This document shows, one piece after another, positions 1-4,397 of a stretch of 5,218 bases of DNA. Source of the DNA: Collinsella sp. (GTDB lineage Bacteria > Actinomycetota > Coriobacteriia > Coriobacteriales > Coriobacteriaceae); the NCBI GenBank assembly GCA_022745215.1, contig JAIIWC010000082.1, positions 1-5,218 on the forward strand, read 5' to 3'. Each line of letters begins with the position of its first letter. Position 1 is the stretch's first letter. The notes under the pieces were generated by a model. That model ran no database searches and had not been told where the DNA came from. It saw nothing but the letters and a program-made list of their open reading frames with translations. The position numbers and the translations under genes are program-made.

Positions 1-21
1 GAACATACGTTAGGAGCAATC

Positions 22-1071
22 ATGCCAAACGAGAACAGCTACGAAGTCGCGCTGCAAAAGAGCAACGCCATTCGCGAGGGCCTGGCCAAAACGCCCGAGA
101 AGTTCACCATGCTCACCGGCGACCGCCCCACCGGCCGTCTGCACCTGGGTCACTACTTCGGCACCCTCAAGGGCCGTGTTGAGCTGCAGAACATGGGCGC
201 CAAGACCAACGTGCTCATCGCCGACTACCAAGTCATCACTGACCGCGATACGACCGAGCACATCCAGGACAACGTGTACAACATGGTCATGGACTACCTT
301 GCCTGCGGCATCGACCCCGACAAGACCATGATCTACGCGCACTCCGCCGTGCCCGCCGCCAACCAGCTCATGCTGCCGTTCCTGTCGCTGGTCTCCGAGG
401 CCGAGCTGGCGCGCAACCCCACGGTCAAGGCCGAGATGGAGGCCTCGGGCCACGAGCTCACCGGCCTTCTGCTCACCTACCCGGTGCACCAGGCCTGCGA
501 CATCCTGTTCTGCAAGGGCAATGTGGTGCCCGTCGGTCGCGACCAGCTGCCGCACATCGAGCTCACCCGCACCATCGCCCGCCGCTTTAACAACCGCTAC
601 GGCAAGGTGTTCCCCGAGGTCGACGCACTGCTGTCCGAGACCCCGCTGCTGCCGGGCCTGGACGGTCGCAAGATGAGCAAGAGCTACGGTAACGCCATCA
701 ACATCTCGATGACCGCCGAGGAGACGGCCAAGCGCATCAAGAAGAGCCAGACCGACTCCGAGCGCATGATCACGTTCGATCCCGAGAACCGCCCCGGCGT
801 GTCCGGCCTGCTTTCAACCGCCGCCATTTGCACTGGCCGTTCCGAGGTCGAGATTGCCGAGGAGATTGGCATGGGCGGCTCCGGCCAGCTCAAGAAGTAC
901 GTGACCGAGGCCGTCAACGAGTACTTCGCGCCGATCCGCGAGCGTCGTCAGCGCTATGAGAACGATCTGGACTATGTGAAGGACGTGCTGCACGAGGGCA
1001 ACCGTCGCGCCAACGAGATTGCCGAGCAGACCCTGGCCGAGGTTCAGGACGCCATGGGCATGGTGTACTAG
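22..1071 (+). CDS. trpS: Tryptophanyl-tRNA synthetase (class Ic)
   Basis: Cytoplasmic enzyme that charges tRNA-Trp with tryptophan using ATP. The 349-residue protein has the full class I signature set. PTG at 36-38 precedes the HIGH-type motif HLGH (41-44), and KMSKS lies at 217-221 in a GLDGRKMSKSYGN context. The stretch YPVHQACDIL (153-162) contains Asp160, which by alignment from memory matches the indole-recognising Asp of Bacillus TrpRS. VPVGRDQLPHIELTR (169-183) is the usual TrpRS active-site segment. The length is near the family norm of about 330-350. The LTGDRPTGRLHLGHYFGTLKG style resembles the streptococcal-type TrpRS branch. The N-terminus carries about 25 extra residues before the Rossmann core. 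AGGAG at 12-16 lies 5 nt before the ATG and fixes the start. A strong intrinsic terminator follows 34 bp after the stop, so it appears to end its transcription unit. Its promoter lies outside the window. Confidence 0.97.
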   Translation: MPNENSYEVALQKSNAIREGLAKTPEKFTMLTGDRPTGRLHLGHYFGTLKGRVELQNMGAKTNVLIADYQVITDRDTTEHIQDNVYNMVMDYLACGIDPDKTMIYAHSAVPAANQLMLPFLSLVSEAELARNPTVKAEMEASGHELTGLLLTYPVHQACDILFCKGNVVPVGRDQLPHIELTRTIARRFNNRYGKVFPEVDALLSETPLLPGLDGRKMSKSYGNAINISMTAEETAKRIKKSQTDSERMITFDPENRPGVSGLLSTAAICTGRSEVEIAEEIGMGGSGQLKKYVTEAVNEYFAPIRERRQRYENDLDYVKDVLHEGNRRANEIAEQTLAEVQDAMGMVY

Positions 1072-1105
1072 ATCGATCTGCTGGCTAGAACTTTCGATTG
1101 CTTTA

Positions 1106-1133
1106 GGGCGGGCGCTACGGCGTCCGCCTTTTT
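1106..1133 (+). terminator. Rho-independent terminator of trpS
   Basis: A 10-bp GC-rich stem, GGGCGGGCGC paired with GCGTCCGCCT (two G-U pairs), closes on a TACG tetraloop and runs directly into TTTTT. It lies 34 bp after the trpS stop in the correct orientation, so it should end the trpS transcript. Confidence 0.9.
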
Positions 1134-1180
1134 GGTGCCCGACCGGTTCGGCTCTGCCCATTGCGCTCCCCCGACAAACA

Positions 1181-1222
1181 GGAACAGGCCCGCTGGTAGT
1201 TAGTTGCCAGCGGGCCTGTTCC
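1181..1222. repeat. Perfect 16-bp inverted repeat (hairpin)
   Basis: GGAACAGGCCCGCTGG at 1181-1196 is matched without mismatch by its reverse complement at 1207-1222, around a 10-nt loop TAGTTAGTTG. There is no U-tract on the + strand side. On the - strand the stem is followed by TGTTTGTC, a weak U-rich tail. It could therefore act as a terminator for - strand transcripts entering the convergent region. It could equally be a REP-like element unrelated in sequence to the AACCACCAC palindromes. The structure is certain; the function is not known. Confidence 0.8.
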
Positions 1223-1400
1223 CGAAGTACACCGTTGAATCGCACAGAGGGGAGGAATGCGAATCAAACTCAACAGGGCAGGCTTTTTCATCGCCTATTG
1301 CCTGCTCCGTTGCTGAATACAATATAGTTCACCGTGGTTTACTTTCTAGTGTGAAACTACCTCACCATACCTTCTCCATAAGTTAGCTCAGGTAAACTAG
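1223..1400. other. Intergenic stretch with no convincing gene
   Basis: This segment lies in the convergent gap between trpS and the MGMT-like gene. It is more AT-rich than the coding DNA around it. It holds a possible 19-codon ORF with a purine-rich Shine-Dalgarno (1257-1316) and an imperfect stem: GGGCAGGC at 1276-1283 against GCCTGCTC at 1300-1307, with a 16-nt loop. AT-rich hexamers such as TACAAT (1318-1323) and TATAGT occur, but none has a matching -35 at proper spacing. I see no RNA gene or longer ORF. Confidence 0.5.
1257..1316 (+). CDS. Possible 19-residue small ORF
   Basis: A 19-codon frame reads MRIKLNRAGFFIAYCLLRC and ends in TGA. It is preceded by GAGGGGAGGA, one of the strongest purine-rich Shine-Dalgarno-like runs in the window, though GGAGG ends only 1 nt before the ATG (the upstream GAGGGG ends 4 nt away). 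The peptide has a basic N-terminus and a short hydrophobic centre (GFFIAYCLL). It could be a tiny membrane-associated peptide, a leader peptide or the relic of a larger gene. Its 3' half forms a stem with a 16-nt loop. No function can be assigned and chance is a real possibility. Confidence 0.22.
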   Translation: MRIKLNRAGFFIAYCLLRC

Positions 1401-1437
1401 AACCACACCAAAGGGGACAGGCACCTTTGTGGTGGTT
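1401..1437. repeat. Palindromic repeat, copy 1 (REP-like)
   Basis: Arms AACCACACCAAAGG (1401-1414) and CCTTTGTGGTGGTT (1424-1437) flank the 9-nt loop GGACAGGCA. Twelve of 14 positions pair; the left arm has AC where the other copies have CA, giving a 2x2 internal loop. It sits 17 bp beyond the stop of the MGMT-like gene and is followed on the + side by TT. It is the most degenerate of the three complete copies and has the same loop orientation as copy 3. Confidence 0.9.
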
Positions 1438-1454
1438 TTGGCGCGAGCAAGCCG

Positions 1455-1775
1455 TTAAAGCCCGACCGGCCAACGACAGGCGCCCAGGTCGACGTGCATG
1501 GGATCGGTAAACGTCACGCCCTCCCCCATTAAGAGCTCACGCTGAGCATCGGGGCCGCCAAACGCAAAGCCCTCGCAAATGCGGCCATCGGCAAACACCA
1601 CGCGATGACAGGGAATCTCGCCGGGACGCGGATTGCTATGCAGCGCATAGCCCACATAGCGCGCACTTCGTGGACGACCGGCAAGCAGCGCCACCTGACC
1701 ATACGTGGCAACCATCCCTTCGGGGATCTGCTCGACCACCTCGTACACTCGTTCAAAAAAGCCCTCAGACGCCAT
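1455..1775 (-). CDS. MGMT family protein, single DNA-binding domain with active-site Cys
   Basis: The 106-residue protein consists only of the C-terminal DNA-binding domain of O6-alkylguanine-DNA alkyltransferases; the N-terminal RNase H-like domain of Ogt/Ada is absent. IPCHRV at 54-59 places the methyl-acceptor Cys at 56. Tyr25 (ATYGQVA) and Arg39 (SARYVGYAL) fit the nucleotide-flipping Tyr and the Arg finger of the family, with Asn48 in HSNP. The size and the C-terminal VDLGACRWP pattern match the alkyltransferase-like (ATL) subgroup, but classic ATLs have Trp in place of this Cys. It may therefore be a true suicide methyltransferase or an ATL-type lesion sensor that keeps the Cys. GGAAGGGAGT (1781-1790) supplies a good Shine-Dalgarno for the ATG. 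The gene lies between two inverted palindromes and has almost no room for its own promoter. Confidence 0.88.
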   Translation of the reverse strand: MASEGFFERVYEVVEQIPEGMVATYGQVALLAGRPRSARYVGYALHSNPRPGEIPCHRVVFADGRICEGFAFGGPDAQRELLMGEGVTFTDPMHVDLGACRWPVGL

Positions 1776-1801
1776 TGCTCACTCCCTTCCACCCGGAATA
1801 G

Positions 1802-1846
1802 CATAAACCACCACAAAGGTGCCTGTCCCCTTTGTGGTGGTTTATG
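1802..1846. repeat. Palindromic repeat, copy 2 (REP-like, inverted)
   Basis: This is the best copy: CATAAACCACCACAAAGG (1802-1819) and its exact complement (1829-1846) make an 18-bp perfect stem. The 9-nt loop TGCCTGTCC is the reverse complement of the copy 1 loop, so this copy is inverted relative to copies 1 and 3. It begins 9 bp after the DegV stop and ends 26 bp before the MGMT-like start. It could act as a terminator or mRNA-stabilising hairpin between the two genes. Confidence 0.93.
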
Positions 1847-1855
1847 GCAGGTCGG

Positions 1856-2710
1856 TTAGTTGGCGGGCTGGAAGAAGGCTACGGCTACGGCGCCGGGACC
1901 TACGTGGGTGCCGATGGTGGCGCCAATGGTGTGAACGGGCAGTTCGCCCTCGGTGTGGCCAGCCCACAGTGCCGCGCTGTCCTCGATATACTTCTTGAGC
2001 ACCGCATCCGAAAGGCCCGTATAGCCGAGCGCCAGCGGCATGGAAAAGTCGATGCCGCCTGCCTTTTCGACCTTCTGGTTGAGCAGGTTACGTCCGTTCT
2101 TGGAACCGCGCGCCTTGCCCAGCTGCACGATCAGGCCATCCTCGGCGGCCACAACAGGCTTCACGTTGAGTAGCGTGCCCACGGCGCCGGCCGCAGCAGA
2201 CAGGCGACCGCCGCGCACCAGGTACTCCAGCGTCTCGAGCAGGCCGATAACGACCACGCGGTCGCGCACGGCCTCGACCGCCGCCGCGATCTGGGCCGCG
2301 CCCTGGCCCTCGTCCACTAGGCGCAGGGCATACTCGACCAGCACGCGCTCACCCAGGGTAACGTTATTGCTATCAACCACATACACGTCGCCGCCCGGCG
2401 CCTCGGCAAGTGCGGTACGGGCGCTCTGATTGGTCCCCGAAAGTTTGGCACCCACGGTAATAATCACCGCCTCGTCGCCGGCCTCGCGCGCCTCGGCAAT
2501 CGCCTGCGAAAACGCGTACGGGTTGACCTGACCGGTCTTGGGCAGCTCGTCGCGCTCCACGAGCATCTCGTAAAAGCGCTGGTGATCGATGTCGACGCCA
2601 TCCATATACACATCGGTGCCAAAGGTAACGGACAGCGGCAAGACGGACAGCGCCGGGTGCTCCGCCGGCGACATATCGCTGGCGGAATCGGTAATAATGC
2701 GGACGGACAT
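1856..2710 (-). CDS. DegV/FakB family fatty-acid-binding protein
   Basis: The 284-residue protein has the DegV fold signatures in order: IITDSASD (5-12), LPKTGQVNP (56-64), SGTNQSA (91-97), LLETLEYLVRGGRL (157-170) followed by GTLLNVKPVV (178-187), and IGTHVGPGA (266-274) near the C-terminus. In FakB proteins a bound fatty acid is presented to the kinase FakA. From memory, the carboxylate-contacting residues fit Thr59, Ser91 and His269 here. The usual TSQP motif reads TGQV, a modest deviation. The length is normal for the family. An in-frame ATG 16 codons upstream exists, but AAAGGA at 2717-2722, 6 nt before the chosen ATG, and the family start (M-x-RIITDS) decide for this one. No FakA kinase is in the window, so the lipid role is a family inference. 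It is 119 bp downstream of a MarR gene on the same strand and may share its transcript. Confidence 0.93.
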   Translation of the reverse strand: MSVRIITDSASDMSPAEHPALSVLPLSVTFGTDVYMDGVDIDHQRFYEMLVERDELPKTGQVNPYAFSQAIAEAREAGDEAVIITVGAKLSGTNQSARTALAEAPGGDVYVVDSNNVTLGERVLVEYALRLVDEGQGAAQIAAAVEAVRDRVVVIGLLETLEYLVRGGRLSAAAGAVGTLLNVKPVVAAEDGLIVQLGKARGSKNGRNLLNQKVEKAGGIDFSMPLALGYTGLSDAVLKKYIEDSAALWAGHTEGELPVHTIGATIGTHVGPGAVAVAFFQPAN

Positions 2711-2716
2711 AGCGAA

Positions 2717-2722
2717 TCCTTT
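2717..2722 (-). promoter_or_regulatory. Ribosome binding site fixing the DegV start
   Basis: AAAGGA on the - strand lies 6 nt before the ATG at 2710. The alternative upstream ATG at 2758 has no comparable site. A small stem, TGCGC (2741-2737) with GCGCA (2729-2725), stands directly upstream and may keep the site exposed. Confidence 0.75.
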
Positions 2723-2829
2723 CTTGCGCAGGTCTCGCGCAGGGAATTTTGACAGCAATGTCCCGGCACGGCGTACGCGCTCAAACGGGACGATGCAGTT
2801 CTTGGCTGAAAGCTAGCGCCAGCGCGGCT

Positions 2830-3279
2830 CTAGATCTCGCGCAGGGTGTTGAGAATCGTGCGCAGCGACGCATACATCTGCTCGCGCTGCTCCACGCCCA
2901 TAGCCTTACCGGTGGTATCGAGCACCTCGCGAATGATGCGGTCCGCCTCGCTCATGCTCTCGCCGCCTAGAGCGGTCAGGCGCACCGGAGCACGATACTT
3001 AACGGCGGCATCGCCCGAATCATCGACCTCGACGTAGCCGCCCTCCTCCAGATGCGCGAGCGTGCGCGAAACGGCGGCACGGGTAACGCCGGCCATGCGG
3101 GCGAGGTCGGCGCCAGTCAGGCCGTCCTTGCTGCGCTCAAGATAGTACAGGCACATGACATCGGAGCCCTTAAGGCCGAGCCTTGCGCCTTCGGACGTCT
3201 TGATGCGCTGAATCTCCTTGTAGAGGCCGCTGATCAGTCCGACAAAGTCCTCAAAACGTGTCTCGTCGTTCTGCTGCAT
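2830..3279 (-). CDS. MarR-family winged-helix transcriptional regulator
   Basis: The 149-residue protein has the MarR layout: an N-terminal dimerisation helix (about 7-30), helix GLKGSDVMCLYYLERS (35-50), a helix-turn-helix from LTGADLARMAGV to TRAAVSRTLAHLEEGG (54-81), a wing with VEVDDSGDAAVKYRAPVRLT (83-102), and a C-terminal helical region. The recognition helix is around VTRAAVSRTLAHLEE (65-79). Family members act as dimers on palindromic operators and often bind small phenolic or lipid ligands; the ligand here cannot be read from the sequence. The start has AAAGGCGG about 9 nt upstream. An imperfect palindrome upstream (3305-3324) could be its own operator. The downstream neighbour on the same strand is the DegV gene, a likely regulatory or operon partner. 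The sequence cannot say whether it behaves like FabT, a MarR regulator of fatty acid synthesis. Confidence 0.93.
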   Translation of the reverse strand: MQQNDETRFEDFVGLISGLYKEIQRIKTSEGARLGLKGSDVMCLYYLERSKDGLTGADLARMAGVTRAAVSRTLAHLEEGGYVEVDDSGDAAVKYRAPVRLTALGGESMSEADRIIREVLDTTGKAMGVEQREQMYASLRTILNTLREI

Positions 3280-3304
3280 GGTGACGACCGCCTTTCGCTT
3301 ACAT

Positions 3305-3324
3305 GATGCTAACGGGTAAACATC
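3305..3324. promoter_or_regulatory. Candidate MarR operator palindrome
   Basis: The 20-bp sequence GATGCTAACG GGTAAACATC is an imperfect palindrome, with 7 of 10 positions symmetric (GATGnTnAC-nn-GTnAnCATC). It lies 25-45 bp upstream of the MarR start. A TAAGAT hexamer (- strand, 3327-3322), a possible -10, overlaps its edge. No good -35 is visible. The size and position suit MarR autoregulation, but symmetry of this quality can arise by chance. Confidence 0.4.
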
Positions 3325-3383
3325 TTAGCCGCATGCCCGAACCTCCGTACCCAAATATCCCATTTGTTAACCCATCAACATAA

Positions 3384-3422
3384 AAACCACCACAAAGGGG
3401 AAAGGCACCTTTGTGGTGGTTT
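3384..3422. repeat. Palindromic repeat, copy 3 (REP-like)
   Basis: AAACCACCACAAAGG (3384-3398) pairs perfectly over 15 bp with 3408-3422. The loop is GGAAAGGCA, a single change from the GGACAGGCA of copy 1. On the - strand the stem is followed by TTTTTA (3386-3381, overlapping the last stem pairs), so this copy could serve as an intrinsic terminator for the B3/B4 gene, whose stop lies 26 bp before it. Confidence 0.93.
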
Positions 3423-3448
3423 GGGGCATCAATAGGTTCTAGGCGTCG

Positions 3449-4168
3449 CTACAGCTCCACGCAAGGATTGTCGCGGGTCACAAGCGTCTTAACGACAACC
3501 GTCGCTCCCAGATAGCGCTCGAGCAGCTCGGCTAAGCGATCGATCGTGGCCTGGCAATCCCCCATCCGCTCGGGCTCCACGCACTCAATCGCCAGGAACG
3601 CATCGGCCGAATCGTCGGACAGGGCCGTTCGAACGCCGTCGCGCCAGTTCCAGCAGCGGCACACGGCGCCTGCATCGTCGATATAGGCAAGCTCGCCGGG
3701 CAGCGTCGGATCATCCGCCTCCTCGCCAAGTGGCAAGAACGCGTCGCCGCCGTCTGTCACCTTCAAGCGAAGGTCTCCCTCAATCGCATGCAAATCCTCG
3801 CCTCCCACGGGCAGCGCATAGGTCAACGAAATCGTGTTGTAGATATCCACCGCCGGCGTAATATGACCGACCGGCTTGCCCTTGAGCACGCGCTTGAGCA
3901 GGTTCTCAATTGAGCAACGCGCGCCCTTCTTGGTCTTGAACAGCCGATAAGCCTCGCGCCATGCCTTAACCGGCGTATTCTCGCTGATAGTATCGCTGGT
4001 CAGATGACGCTCCGCGTCGATATTGGCGCGGTCGAGCAACGCCGCAATCGCGTCCACGTCCTCTTGAGGAATCTGAGCCGCGGGCTTCATGCCCTTTACG
4101 ACCACAACACCGACAGCCGCCTGCGGAAATAGCTCCCAAAACGAATCCTCGGCAATAAAGCTCTTCAT
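3449..4168 (-). CDS. Free-standing B3/B4 (PheRS beta-like) editing-domain protein
   Basis: The 239-residue protein resembles the B3/B4 domain of phenylalanyl-tRNA synthetase beta (B3_4 family), the site that hydrolyses mischarged tRNA. Recognisable stretches are SIENLLKRVLKGKPVGHITP (86-105), VDIYNTISLTYALPVGGEDL (107-126), GDLRLKVTDGGDAFLPLG (131-148), and GELAYIDDAGAVCRCWNWRDG (158-178). No synthetase catalytic core, EMAP or anticodon-binding segment is present, so it is a stand-alone homologue. A trans-editing role on misacylated tRNA is plausible but the substrate is unknown. The N-terminal 80 residues form an alpha/beta segment ending in a basic stretch (RLFKTKKGAR). An in-frame ATG lies 5 codons upstream, but AAGGGAG at 4174-4180, 5 nt before the chosen ATG, makes this the better start. 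A promoter and a terminator-like leader precede it, and palindrome copy 3 follows it. Confidence 0.88.
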   Translation of the reverse strand: MKSFIAEDSFWELFPQAAVGVVVVKGMKPAAQIPQEDVDAIAALLDRANIDAERHLTSDTISENTPVKAWREAYRLFKTKKGARCSIENLLKRVLKGKPVGHITPAVDIYNTISLTYALPVGGEDLHAIEGDLRLKVTDGGDAFLPLGEEADDPTLPGELAYIDDAGAVCRCWNWRDGVRTALSDDSADAFLAIECVEPERMGDCQATIDRLAELLERYLGATVVVKTLVTRDNPCVEL

Positions 4169-4173
4169 GCGCT

Positions 4174-4180
4174 CTCCCTT
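4174..4180 (-). promoter_or_regulatory. Ribosome binding site fixing the B3/B4 start
   Basis: AAGGGAG on the - strand is 5 nt before the ATG at 4168. The upstream in-frame ATG (4183) overlaps this element and has only a GC-rich hairpin before it. Confidence 0.75.
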
Positions 4181-4188
4181 CATCGTGC

Positions 4189-4206
4189 GCGCCCGAGCGA
4201 GGGCGC
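4189..4206 (-). promoter_or_regulatory. Hairpin between leader terminator and start codon
   Basis: On the - strand GCGCCC, loop TCGCTC, then GGGCGC form a perfect 6-bp GC stem about 9 nt before the ribosome binding site. Its 5' arm (with the next T) can alternatively pair with AGGGCGC (4224-4218) in the 3' arm of the preceding terminator. The structures are therefore mutually exclusive, a pattern seen in attenuators. Confidence 0.5.
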
Positions 4207-4210
4207 CTAA

Positions 4211-4270
4211 ACAAAAAGCGCCCTTACGACGGCCACCTTCAAAGTCCTACGGTGCCGCCACAAGAGCGCT
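4211..4270 (-). terminator. Terminator-like hairpin in the B3/B4 leader
   Basis: On the - strand AGCGCTCTTGTGGCGGC pairs continuously over 17 bp (four G-U pairs) with GCCGTCGTAAGGGCGCT. It extends past a one-base bulge by ACC/GGT, around a loop of about 13 nt, and is followed by TTTTTGTTT. It lies 43 bp upstream of the B3/B4 start and downstream of a promoter-like pair. It could be an attenuator of this gene, or the terminator of a gene that stood upstream before the IS inserted. No A-rich counterpart is present for + strand termination. Confidence 0.75.
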
Positions 4271-4312
4271 TACGCTGCCCCCATCCGGAGAAGGGAGCGA
4301 TATGTCAGGCGT

Positions 4313-4342
4313 ATTGTAACCCGAGTCATCCGCGCGAGTAAA
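4313..4342 (-). promoter_or_regulatory. Candidate promoter for the B3/B4 gene
   Basis: On the - strand TTTACT (4342-4337) and TACAAT (4318-4313) are separated by 18 nt. TACAAT matches the -10 consensus at 5 of 6 positions and TTTACT the -35 at 4 of 6. The -35 overlaps the end of the half palindrome, and the IS boundary is only 12 bp further upstream. Transcription would start near 4306 and give a leader of about 138 nt containing the terminator hairpin. Confidence 0.45.
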
Positions 4343-4353
4343 ACCACCACAAA
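4340..4353. repeat. Half palindromic repeat (copy 4), interrupted by IS
   Basis: AAAACCACCACAAA matches the left arm of the palindromes exactly up to the last A, then the match stops dead at 4354 where an IS terminus begins. The loop and right arm are missing. They should lie beyond the right edge, on the far side of the IS, if no deletion followed insertion. Confidence 0.8.
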
Positions 4354-4376
4354 TGAACTGCGTCCCGAATCTTGGC
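4354..4376. repeat. Right terminal inverted repeat of the IS (approximate extent)
   Basis: The sequence starts TGAACTGCGTCCCGAATCTT at the exact point where the palindrome match ends. The left terminal repeat lies outside the window, so the length given is a guess from typical IS3-family repeats of 20-40 bp. The outer boundary is well supported; the inner one is not. Confidence 0.6.
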
Positions 4377-4397
4377 CTTCTTTATTAGAAGCGAACA

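Noticed and set aside
10..555. Long - strand open frame opposite trpS
   Set aside because: It is the antisense shadow of a GC-rich gene; its Val/Gly/His-rich protein is typical of such frames and it is fully covered by trpS.
1019..1386. Open frames of 60-100 codons on the + strand running from the end of trpS into the intergenic region
   Set aside because: They overlap trpS or the hairpins in another frame, lack Shine-Dalgarno sites, have unlikely composition and resemble no family.
2741..2760. A TTGACA-type -35 on the + strand in the MarR-DegV gap
   Set aside because: No -10 follows at suitable spacing and no + strand gene lies downstream.
1401..3422. CRISPR array from repeated near-identical sequences
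   Set aside because: The copies are spaced by whole genes, occur in both orientations, and have no regular spacers or cas genes.
4270..4284. Leader peptide ATG-GGG-GCA-GCG-TAA in the B3/B4 leader
   Set aside because: Only four codons, no Shine-Dalgarno, and no run of a single amino acid codon that would explain attenuation.
4211..4300. T-box riboswitch before the B3/B4 gene, because GGCGGCACCGTAGG resembles the T-box core
   Set aside because: The core reads CGGCACC, not TGGNACC, and the leader after the candidate promoter is too short for a Stem I and specifier loop.
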